NCBI GenBank assembly: GCA_964534845.1
Contig: CAZHPV010000039.1
Location: 1 to 23,899, forward strand
Reading direction: 5' to 3'
DNA length: 23,899 nucleotides
Origin: CALCKU01 sp964534845
GTDB lineage: Bacteria; Pseudomonadota; Alphaproteobacteria; Caulobacterales; Maricaulaceae
Shown here: positions 6,103-13,552 of the stretch, piece by piece
Position numbering within the stretch: the stretch's first letter is position 1
How the letters are laid out: each line of letters starts with the position of its first letter
Position numbers and translations under genes: made by a program
The notes under the pieces: model-generated
Database searches by the model: none
Seen by the model: the letters and a program-made list of their open reading frames with translations, nothing else
Told to the model about the DNA's origin: nothing

Positions 6103-7815
6103 CTATTTTAAAAGACGCACTTCTGTCTGCGGTAGTGGCATGCGGATATTGTTATCTCTCAGGGCCCGCCAAATTGCAAAATTGAGATCAGAGGTAAATT
6201 TATTAGGCCCGTCATCAATGCCGGAACACCAGAACTCAACGGCAAAATTAATCCCGTTAATACCAAATTCGCGCAGTTCAAGATCGGGAGCCTCTGGCGC
6301 ATCGAGAACACTGGGATGGTTTTCAAAAACCGGAACAATAATATCCTCAAGCATATCAATATCTGTATCATAGGCTACGGTAAAATAAACTTCATAACGC
6401 TGGCGCGGGTCTTTATGCGTCCAATTCTCATAAGAGTTTTCAATAAAGGTCGTATTGGGTACCATAATATCTTTCCCGTCCGTGGTTTCGACGGTTGTTG
6501 AACGCATATTTATGGCTTCAACAAATCCCTCGCGCCCATCGTCAAGCGAGACAAAATCTCCGACACGCACCGACCTGTCAAAAAGGATTATCATACCCGA
6601 GACAAAATTGGCAGCTATGGGCTGTAAACCCAGACCAATACCCAAGGACATAGCGGAAAGAATAACAACAAGCCCCCCCAAACCTATACCCGCAGCCGAC
6701 ATAGCCATAACCGCCGCCGCGCCAAAAATCCCAATTTGTAAAAATTTCGCGATGATTTCGCGTATGCCTACATCCAGACTTTCCTGCGAACGCAAGGCCG
6801 TTTGACCTTTTTTATTCGAGAAATTTCCGAGATAGAAAAACAAGGACCCGAAGATTGCGAGCTTGATCACTGTGAGTACGCTAATCGGGTTGTCACCGCT
6901 GCCTAAAGCGATAGAGTCAAGAAAACTCAATAAGTCGTCAAAATATCCAAAAACAGCCAGAAGTGCGAGCGGAATAGTGACGAATGTCGTGGTTTTTCTT
7001 ACAAGCTCATTGGGCGCAAATTGCTTAATGACAGAATAAATGAAGAAGACAACCGCTAAGCCTTGCGCCAGTTTAACCAACCAATCCTGACCGAGCGAAG
7101 GTTTTAAGACGATAGCGGCGAGCGCCAATAGCGCTATATTTAAAACGGGGCGAACAAGTTCTCGTACTTCGTAAACATATTTACGGACAATCAGGAGTTT
7201 GTCGCCCTCTTTGGGCGGATCCCGTAATAAAAAAATCCTAGTGCGTAACTGTTTTGCCAGTAACGGGGCCAAAACCAGCCAAATTAGGGCGATAGCGCCG
7301 ACCTGTGCCAGAAAAGGCGGACTGGTCAGCCAGCCTATAACTTTCTCCCAAACTTTCATCGCTGTCGCCTTGAGGTCTTCAGGCGCTAGCGAAAATTTAG
7401 ACTTACCCTCAGCAGGGCTATCAGCCTGTTCAAGCGGCGTGTCTTGCGGCGGTGCTGGCTGACTAGTCTTGTCCTCAAACTTGGCCCGAAGCGCTTCATA
7501 AGCCTCATTTTGCGCCTGTTGGGCAGCCTCTATTTTTTGCGAAATAAGCGCGTCTTCAATCGCTGGGCTGGTTTGGTTTCCCAGTTGAGCCTGTTGCGCG
7601 CTCACTGTGGTCGCTATAGCCGCTTCCGACAGCTCGCCTGTTTGGACTTGCGGTTGTGACCCCGTGTCGGTTTCGACTGTGCTTGCCGTTTGCGCAGAAG
7701 CGATAGGGTAGGAAAAGGTGAGGCTCTGCATATACAGTAAGGCGAGACCTGCCATTAAAAGGCTGACCAATCTGAGCCAATTTTGCTTGGACTGATTTTG
7801 ATCTCTTGCTGTCAC
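6103..7815 (-). CDS. MscS-family mechanosensitive ion channel with long N-terminal region
   Basis: This 570-residue inner-membrane channel should open under membrane tension to release solutes. Residues 14-42 form a signal peptide or first membrane helix ending near ASA-Q. A Gln/Ala/Pro-rich, probably periplasmic region (43-150) follows, with coiled-coil character at about 90-115. Membrane helices are visible near 169-187, 223-237, 249-265, 278-292, 312-330 and 357-376. The conserved pore helix and beta-domain start are at 379-420 (SLGIGLGLQPIAANFVSGMI, then FDRSVRVGD), followed by the C-terminal alpha/beta domain ending VRLLK. The start is a GTG with a weak ribosome-binding site; the signal peptide supports this region as the true start. 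The gene diverges from argG. Confidence 0.9.
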   Translation of the reverse strand: MTARDQNQSKQNWLRLVSLLMAGLALLYMQSLTFSYPIASAQTASTVETDTGSQPQVQTGELSEAAIATTVSAQQAQLGNQTSPAIEDALISQKIEAAQQAQNEAYEALRAKFEDKTSQPAPPQDTPLEQADSPAEGKSKFSLAPEDLKATAMKVWEKVIGWLTSPPFLAQVGAIALIWLVLAPLLAKQLRTRIFLLRDPPKEGDKLLIVRKYVYEVRELVRPVLNIALLALAAIVLKPSLGQDWLVKLAQGLAVVFFIYSVIKQFAPNELVRKTTTFVTIPLALLAVFGYFDDLLSFLDSIALGSGDNPISVLTVIKLAIFGSLFFYLGNFSNKKGQTALRSQESLDVGIREIIAKFLQIGIFGAAAVMAMSAAGIGLGGLVVILSAMSLGIGLGLQPIAANFVSGMIILFDRSVRVGDFVSLDDGREGFVEAINMRSTTVETTDGKDIMVPNTTFIENSYENWTHKDPRQRYEVYFTVAYDTDIDMLEDIIVPVFENHPSVLDAPEAPDLELREFGINGINFAVEFWCSGIDDGPNKFTSDLNFAIWRALRDNNIRMPLPQTEVRLLK

Positions 7816-7851
7816 TCTTAAAACCCCAATTTTTTTGATAATTTTGTCATT

Positions 7852-7880
7852 TTGATAGGGAAGTCGCTATCTTTTGTAAA
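7852..7880 (+). promoter_or_regulatory. Candidate argG promoter
   Basis: TTGATA (7852-7857) and TGTAAA (7875-7880) are separated by 17 bp and match the -35 and -10 consensus at five and four of six positions. This leaves a 43-base region before the argG start at 7924. An overlapping alternative, TTGTCA (7844-7849) with TATCTT (7868-7873), is also possible. AT-rich sequence makes false matches likely. Confidence 0.3.
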
Positions 7881-7923
7881 TGTTTTTAGGGTAGAAGATG
7901 CCCGAAATTCGAGGGAATATAAT

Positions 7924-9147
7924 ATGTCTAAACCTAAAAAAGTCGTTTTGGCCTATTCGGGCGGTCTGGATACATCAATTATTTTGAAATGGCTGCAAGA
8001 AGAGCGCGGCTGCGAAGTGGTGACATTCACCGCTGACCTTGGCCAAGGCGAAGAACTCGAACCTGCCAGACGCAAAGCTGAAGCCGCCGGGGTGAAAGAG
8101 ATTTTCATCGACGATTTACGCGAAGAATTCGTAAGTGATTTTGTCTTCCCCATGTTTAGAGCCAATGCTCTTTATGAAGGTCTTTATTTGTTAGGCACAT
8201 CTATTGCCCGCCCGCTTATCTCTAAGCGTCAAATTGAAATTGCCCACCAAGTCGGAGCCGATGCCGTGTGTCACGGCGCAACAGGTAAAGGCAATGACCA
8301 AGTCCGGTTCGAATTAGGATATTATGCACTTGATCCCGAAATCAAGGTTATCGCCCCTTGGCGCGAATGGGATTTAAACTCGCGTACTAAATTGATCGAA
8401 TATGCCGAAAAACATAATATTGAAATTGCAAAAGACAAACGTGGAGAAGCTCCTTTCTCCGTCGACGCCAATCTTTTACATACGTCCTCGGAAGGCAAAG
8501 CCTTGGAAGACCCGAATGCCGAGGCGCCCGAATTTGTTTTCCAACGCACGGTGTCCCCGGAAGCGGCCCCAGATAAACCCCTTTATATTGAAATAGGATT
8601 TGAACGCGGCGACGCTGTGTCCATTGACGGCGTCAGCCTCTCTCCCGCCCAACTTCTTACGCGGCTAAATACACTGGGCGGAGAAAACGGTGTTGGCCGC
8701 CTCGACCTTCTCGAAAACCGTTATGTCGGCATGAAATCACGCGGGATCTATGAAACACCCGGCGGTACAGTTTTACTCATGGCCCACCGCGGTATCGAAC
8801 AGATAACCATGGATAAAGGCGCTATGCATCTCAAGGACGAGTTAATGCCTAAATATGCCGAACTCATTTATAACGGCTATTGGTTCTCGCCAGAACGCGA
8901 AATGCTGCAGGCCGCAATTGATAAGTCACAAGAATTAGTCACGGGCACGGTGCGTTTAAAACTGTATAAAGGCAGCGTATCTATAGTCGGGCGCTCATCG
9001 CCCTATTCGCTCTATTCACAAGAACATGTCACATTTGAAGAAGATGATGTGTATGACCAAGCAGATGCCAGCGGTTTTATCAAAATTAACGCCCTAAGAT
9101 TACGCCTTTTGAGTGCGCGGGATAAAAAGGCGGGGCGCAACTCCTGA
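7924..9147 (+). CDS. argG: Argininosuccinate synthase
   Basis: ArgG joins citrulline and aspartate with ATP to make argininosuccinate, the penultimate step of arginine synthesis. The start chosen is ATG 7924 (MSKPKKVVLAYSGGLDTS). It has GAGGG about eight bases upstream and gives 407 residues, the usual family length. An in-frame upstream ATG at 7852 would add 24 unrelated residues and overlap the likely promoter. Motifs seen are the ATP pyrophosphatase loop AYSGGLDTS (10-18), the HGATGKGNDQVRFEL segment that binds citrulline and aspartate, APWREWD, and RGIYETPGGT near the tetramer-forming C-terminal region. No other arg genes are nearby. Confidence 0.97.
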   Translation: MSKPKKVVLAYSGGLDTSIILKWLQEERGCEVVTFTADLGQGEELEPARRKAEAAGVKEIFIDDLREEFVSDFVFPMFRANALYEGLYLLGTSIARPLISKRQIEIAHQVGADAVCHGATGKGNDQVRFELGYYALDPEIKVIAPWREWDLNSRTKLIEYAEKHNIEIAKDKRGEAPFSVDANLLHTSSEGKALEDPNAEAPEFVFQRTVSPEAAPDKPLYIEIGFERGDAVSIDGVSLSPAQLLTRLNTLGGENGVGRLDLLENRYVGMKSRGIYETPGGTVLLMAHRGIEQITMDKGAMHLKDELMPKYAELIYNGYWFSPEREMLQAAIDKSQELVTGTVRLKLYKGSVSIVGRSSPYSLYSQEHVTFEEDDVYDQADASGFIKINALRLRLLSARDKKAGRNS

Positions 9148-9280
9148 TAGTACTATAATTTGTATTAATGCAATCTATTAGCTAAATCGACATTAGAATA
9201 ACCCCTATTGAAAAATTGTCATAGGCATTGAGGACGCAAACTGCTATTCATATGGCTCAATATCAAGTCATTTTAGTTTT

Positions 9281-10234
9281 ATGGTTTTCAAGCCACGCAG
9301 TATACCTACACCCAACCATATTAGCCCAGAAGCCCAAGCCGTTCTCAATAAGGATCGGGATTTTAAATATGGGAATATGGGCGAGCTTTCCCACGAAGAA
9401 TGGGCGCAATGGCGGGACAAGACGAACAAGTTTTTTGGCGAAAACCGTAATAAAATCATAGCGAAAGCGAAGGTCACCCTAACCCCGAAAAAACTCGGTA
9501 ATGTGACGGCTTACCTCATTTCCCCTCACACAATTAATCCAGATTATAAGGACAATATAATCCTACAGTTTCACGGCGGGGGATATATGGTTTTGGGCGG
9601 GTATGCCTGTGTTGTCGAAGGGACAAGACTGGCTGCGAATTCGGGCATAAATGTCATGGCGGTTGATTACCGCGTGACACCAGAACACGTTTTTCCAGCC
9701 GCTTATGACGACGCTCTAACCGCCTATTCTGCTCTCCTTAAGGATTACAAAGGCAGTCAAATTTCTGTTGAGGGCACCTCGGCTGGTGGCGGGTTGGCAG
9801 CCTGCCTTATACTCGCAGCCCGCCAGGCGGGCTTACCATTACCGGCATCAGTGGCCTTTAACACGCCCTGGACGGACCTAACAGGCTCGGGCGATAGTTA
9901 TAATACAATCAAAGGTCTGGATCCGATCTTGCAGCGCTGGGAAGGCGGCCTTGAGGGCATGGCGAAATTATATGCCGGAGATACACCGCGTAACGATCCC
10001 CGCATTTCACCTGTTTTTGCCGATTATAGCGGTGAGTTTCCACCCAGCGTTTTGGTGACAGGGACGCGGGACCTCTTTCTTTCCGATACGGTACGCCTGC
10101 ATAGAGCCTTACGCCAAGCAGGCCACATTTCGGAATTACATGTTTTTGAAGCGGGTTGGCACGGATTGGGTTTTACGCCTGAAGCCAATGAGGCTTCTAT
10201 TGAGATGACAAATTTTATGAAGCGTTACTTTTAG
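9281..10234 (+). CDS. Alpha/beta hydrolase, hormone-sensitive-lipase (HSL, family IV) type esterase
   Basis: This 317-residue esterase probably hydrolyses short acyl esters. It carries the oxyanion-hole motif HGGG (98-101), the nucleophile elbow GTSAGG with S167, the acid D264 (GTRDLFLSD) and H294 (GWHGL), so the catalytic triad is complete. The elbow has Thr where most HSL members have Asp or Glu. DYRVTPEHVFPAAYDD (129-144) is also typical of the family. No strong ribosome-binding site precedes ATG 9281, so the start is uncertain, although the N-terminal cap helices look complete. It follows argG by 133 bp with no clear terminator between and converges on the DUF2269 gene. No signal peptide is seen. 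Substrate unknown. Confidence 0.9.
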   Translation: MVFKPRSIPTPNHISPEAQAVLNKDRDFKYGNMGELSHEEWAQWRDKTNKFFGENRNKIIAKAKVTLTPKKLGNVTAYLISPHTINPDYKDNIILQFHGGGYMVLGGYACVVEGTRLAANSGINVMAVDYRVTPEHVFPAAYDDALTAYSALLKDYKGSQISVEGTSAGGGLAACLILAARQAGLPLPASVAFNTPWTDLTGSGDSYNTIKGLDPILQRWEGGLEGMAKLYAGDTPRNDPRISPVFADYSGEFPPSVLVTGTRDLFLSDTVRLHRALRQAGHISELHVFEAGWHGLGFTPEANEASIEMTNFMKRYF

Positions 10235-10262
10235 GTAGAGATCAAATAAACCTGATATTGTT

Positions 10263-10730
10263 CTAAAAGACGGGTCGGCTGATCATGAGCCAGATAATCG
10301 CAAGCACAGCAAAAAACGCCGGAAATCCGCATAGAAACCAAATGCGATAAAGTGAAAAATAGCGCGGGGGTAATTCAGTTCCTGTTTGGACTGCGTCTTG
10401 GGCTATATCTCTTAACTGGTGCTGTATCCAGACAACAGGCAGCCAGAACGCCCCCACAAATAGATAAAGTAATATCGACCATAATACCCAGCCTTGTGTA
10501 AGTGGCCAGCCAATTTCGACCGCCAGCAATGTGCCTGTAATCGGCTGGATTATCACCGCAGACGCCGTGAAAATCCAATCAGCAATGACCACGAATTTAC
10601 TGGTATGGGCGATAATTTTAGACTCGCGCGTGCGGTGCGCCATGACCATAAAAAAAGCAATCCCCGCCCCAGTGCCCAGTAAAACAGTGGCCCCGATAAT
10701 ATGCGCCCAACGTAAAAAATCTATCCACAT
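10263..10730 (-). CDS. DUF2269-type integral membrane protein
   Basis: This 155-residue protein has four hydrophobic helices at about 6-30, 45-70, 80-103 and 128-150. It has the features of the DUF2269 family: an early RWAHIIGATVLLGTGAGIAFFM, HRTRE after the first helix, and an RYFSLYRIWFLCGFPAF segment before the last. Its function is not known. Its ATG lies one base after the stop of the upstream SDR-DoxX gene, so the two are probably translated together and may act together in the membrane. Confidence 0.8.
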   Translation of the reverse strand: MWIDFLRWAHIIGATVLLGTGAGIAFFMVMAHRTRESKIIAHTSKFVVIADWIFTASAVIIQPITGTLLAVEIGWPLTQGWVLWSILLYLFVGAFWLPVVWIQHQLRDIAQDAVQTGTELPPRYFSLYRIWFLCGFPAFFAVLAIIWLMISRPVF

Positions 10731-10731
10731 T

Positions 10732-12024
10732 TCACCGCTCTTCCAGAAGGGCTAGAATGATTATAGCCAGAGCTATAACAGGGAAAACCTTGACCATAGG
10801 CCCGAGGGGCTCGACCCATAAATTCGGCGTATAAATAGTGCTTGCTATAAGATAGATAAAGCAGAGTAAAATGGCAGCCAAGCAAGAAAGGCGAGCAGCC
10901 GGTCTAAATAATACGCCCAGCCCAATAGCTATATCGGCTAGCGAGCCCAGCCGGACAAAATACGAAGCCAAAGCCGGGTCCATCACACCTTCAAGAGTTT
11001 TCACCGCGGCACCGTGCCGAGCAACCCCAATAACACCCGAGGTAATCCAAAATACTGAAAAAATAATAAGGAGCACTGGAAAGACTAAACTTACTCTCGC
11101 AAATATACGTTCCTGCAAAGTCGACGGCATAGTCTTTAAAGTCGATGAAAGCGGTTTGACAGCTCGCCCAGAGATATCCGCCCACGGCTTGGCATCTCCC
11201 TTCACGCCGTTTTCTAATACTTTAAGTGAGGTCGTTCTAAGGGCGGAACGCCAGCCCAACCAGCCGAAAATATCGGCAAAACGCCCTATTAATTTACCTA
11301 GCCATAAAGGTAGTTCTAAAACCGCTATTGGCGCCTTAAAACCTAACCAGCGACGAAACTCTAAGGTCAGGTCTCCCAATGTCTGCGTGCCTGTTTCTAT
11401 CAAATCAACATCTATCCCGAACAGGGTGTCGGCAATAGCTGTGGACACGGCTTGGCTCACATCCTCTATTGCGACGGTTTGTACATGTGTCTTGGCAAGG
11501 ACAATAGGTTGCACCCAAGGAAAAGCCGCTAAGCTGCGCATAAGGCTTGTGCCGCCATAGGCCTGTGACGAGATAACCAGACCCGGTCTAAAAATTACCC
11601 AGTTAAGCGAACTGGATTTTAAGGCGTTATCGGCTTTAGCTTTTGTTCTGTAAAACTCTGTTGACGCGTCAAGTTCCGCCTCTGGCACCGAGATTTGAAT
11701 AAACTGACTCACGCCGCCCGTTTCACACGCCTCTATCAAGGCCAGCATGGCCCGGTATTGAACCGCCGCCACATTGTCTCGCAATCCCGTTTGCAGCGCG
11801 CCTGAGGCATTCACAACAATATCTATATTTTTTAGGTGCGACCCCCAGTCTTTGGAGCGGATCAATTTTGCAATATCAGCCCCAATCCATTTTATCTCAC
11901 GGATTAAGCGTTCACCCTTTTTAGCCGACCGACCCAAACCTGTTACGCTGTGACCATCTTGGAGCAATTGTCTCGTAATCGCAGAACCTAAAAGACCATA
12001 TGCACCCAGTACCAAAACGCGCAC
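10732..12024 (-). CDS. Fusion of an atypical SDR (NAD-binding, NmrA/epimerase-like) and a DoxX-like membrane domain
   Basis: Residues 1-300 form a Rossmann-fold oxidoreductase. The dinucleotide motif is GAYGLLGSA (7-15), with NASGALQ (72-78) and FYRTKAKAD (124-132), which holds a YxxxK-like YRTKAK. Residues 309-330, 352-373, 377-398 and 407-427 form four membrane helices of DoxX type. The start is a GTG with GGAG seven bases upstream. The protein probably places a soluble NAD(P)-dependent domain on the cytoplasmic face of the membrane. The downstream DUF2269 gene is one base away. The architecture is known from other proteobacteria, but I know no established substrate. Quinone- or lipid-linked redox chemistry is a guess. 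Confidence 0.85.
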   Translation of the reverse strand: MRVLVLGAYGLLGSAITRQLLQDGHSVTGLGRSAKKGERLIREIKWIGADIAKLIRSKDWGSHLKNIDIVVNASGALQTGLRDNVAAVQYRAMLALIEACETGGVSQFIQISVPEAELDASTEFYRTKAKADNALKSSSLNWVIFRPGLVISSQAYGGTSLMRSLAAFPWVQPIVLAKTHVQTVAIEDVSQAVSTAIADTLFGIDVDLIETGTQTLGDLTLEFRRWLGFKAPIAVLELPLWLGKLIGRFADIFGWLGWRSALRTTSLKVLENGVKGDAKPWADISGRAVKPLSSTLKTMPSTLQERIFARVSLVFPVLLIIFSVFWITSGVIGVARHGAAVKTLEGVMDPALASYFVRLGSLADIAIGLGVLFRPAARLSCLAAILLCFIYLIASTIYTPNLWVEPLGPMVKVFPVIALAIIILALLEER

Positions 12025-12046
12025 ACCTTATCTCCAAAACATAATT

Positions 12047-12076
12047 GTAAAGGGCGCCTGCATAAATTTCCTTTAC
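12047..12076. repeat. Inverted repeat between lpd and the SDR-DoxX gene
   Basis: GTAAAGG (12047-12053) and CCTTTAC (12070-12076) are perfect 7-bp arms around a 16-base spacer, in the 64-bp gap after lpd. In the minus-strand transcript the hairpin is followed by AATTATGTTTT, a poor T-tract. It could be a weak terminator for the suc-lpd transcript or an operator for the SDR-DoxX gene, whose start is 23 bases further on. Confidence 0.4.
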
Positions 12077-12088
12077 CGAAGGCCCCAG

Positions 12089-13486
12089 CTACATTTGCAT
12101 TGTCCAGCCTTCAACATCCATAGACGCCTGCCGCACGGCTTCAGAGATTGTCGGATGAGCATGACATGTTCTGGCAATATCCTCACTAGCGGCGCGGAAC
12201 TCCATAGCCAGAGCCACCTCAGCAATCAGATCTCCAACATGGGCCCCGATCATATGGGCGCCGAGAATTTCATCGGTTTTTTCATCCGCCAAAATTTTAA
12301 TAAAACCCTCTGTTTGATGATTAGCCCGCGCCCGAGAATTGGCCATAAAAGGAAATTTGCCTTTCTTATACGCAATACCCGCCGCTTTTAGCTCTTCTTC
12401 GGTTTTTCCTACACTGGCTATTTCAGGGGCCGTATAAACAACACCCGGTATAACGTCGTAATTCACATGGCCGGCTTTTCCTGCGATAATTTCGGCAACG
12501 GCGACGCCTTCATCTTCGGCTTTATGGGCGAGCATCGGCCCGGCTGTGCAATCACCAATCGCATAAATGCCGGAAACATTGGTTTTAAAATGATCTGTAT
12601 TGATAAATCCGCGCTTATCCATTTGCACGCCAAGAGCCTCTAGGCCCAGACCTTTGGTAAAAGGTCTACGCCCGATGCAAACCAAAACGATATCGGTAGT
12701 AATCTCTTTAGGCGTGCCTCCACTACTGGCCTCGGTCATGACTTTTAGGCCCGACTTCAATGTCTTTATGCCCGTTACTTTGCGACCAAGTTCAAACTTC
12801 ATTTTCTGTTTCTTGAAAATCCGCAAAGCTTGTTTTTGAACCTCACCATCCATACCCGGCATTATATGATCAAGAAATTCTACAACGGTCACCTCAGCAC
12901 CCAAACGCCGCCAGACGGACCCAAGCTCTAATCCAATAACGCCAGCGCCAATGACGAGCATTTTCTTCGGCACCTTCCCAAGCTCCAAAGCACCGGTCGA
13001 TGAGACGATCTTTTTTTCGTCAATGTCAATACCGGGCAAGGTCGCCACATCTGAACCTGTCGCAATCACAATGTTTTTGGCTTTAAGCTCACGCTCATTT
13101 TTGCCGGATTTTACAAGAACGGTTCCAGCATCTTTAATCGATCCAAAACCTTCAATATGATCAACCTTGTTTTTCTTGAAAAGAAACTTAATACCATCTG
13201 TCAGACCTGTCACAGTCTTAACTTTTGCCGCCATCATCTTGGAGAGATCAAATCCGACTTTGCCAGTTAGGCCCATTGCCGCAAAATCAGTCTCGGCCGT
13301 CTCTAGCATTTCAGTAGCATGCAAAAGAGCCTTGGACGGAATACAGCCCACATTCAGACATGTACCCCCCAATGTTTTACGGGTTTCGACACAGGCCACT
13401 TTCAAGCCCAACTGTCCAGCGCGAATGGCGCAATTATAACCACCCGGTCCACCACCAATAATAATTACGTCATAGTTATCAGACAT
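12089..13486 (-). CDS. lpdA: Dihydrolipoamide dehydrogenase (E3)
   Basis: This FAD enzyme reoxidises the dihydrolipoyl groups of E2 with NAD+. It has 465 residues, the usual length. The FAD motif GGGPGGYNCAIRAGQLG is at 11-27, the redox-active disulfide is C43/C48 in GGTCLNVGCIPSK, the NAD motif is the VIGAGVIGLELGS segment near residue 180, and the active-site pair is H444/E449 (HAHPTISE). GTGGAG precedes the ATG by about seven bases. It lies 65 bp after sucB, so it is probably the E3 of the 2-oxoglutarate dehydrogenase complex, possibly shared with other 2-oxoacid dehydrogenases. Confidence 0.97.
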   Translation of the reverse strand: MSDNYDVIIIGGGPGGYNCAIRAGQLGLKVACVETRKTLGGTCLNVGCIPSKALLHATEMLETAETDFAAMGLTGKVGFDLSKMMAAKVKTVTGLTDGIKFLFKKNKVDHIEGFGSIKDAGTVLVKSGKNERELKAKNIVIATGSDVATLPGIDIDEKKIVSSTGALELGKVPKKMLVIGAGVIGLELGSVWRRLGAEVTVVEFLDHIMPGMDGEVQKQALRIFKKQKMKFELGRKVTGIKTLKSGLKVMTEASSGGTPKEITTDIVLVCIGRRPFTKGLGLEALGVQMDKRGFINTDHFKTNVSGIYAIGDCTAGPMLAHKAEDEGVAVAEIIAGKAGHVNYDVIPGVVYTAPEIASVGKTEEELKAAGIAYKKGKFPFMANSRARANHQTEGFIKILADEKTDEILGAHMIGAHVGDLIAEVALAMEFRAASEDIARTCHAHPTISEAVRQASMDVEGWTMQM

Positions 13487-13537
13487 TATACGGCTCCACT
13501 TATATGTCCGGCGGACTTACGCCCAAGGTAAATTAGG

Positions 13538-13552
13538 GTCAATTAAATTGAC
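13538..13552. repeat. Palindrome in the sucB-lpd gap
   Basis: GTCAAT-TAA-ATTGAC forms a perfect 6-bp inverted repeat touching the sucB stop codon. A second, odd-length palindrome (GTCCG-G-CGGAC) lies at 13506-13516, nearer lpd. Neither has a T-tract. They may be mRNA stability or processing elements between two cistrons. Confidence 0.35.

Noticed and set aside
7852..7923. A longer argG start giving 24 extra residues
   Set aside because: The extension overlaps the candidate promoter, lacks a ribosome-binding site and is absent from the usual family length.
10871..11560. A 229-residue plus-strand frame opposite the SDR-DoxX gene
   Set aside because: The minus-strand frame has clear Rossmann and membrane features; the opposite frame has none and is a shadow.
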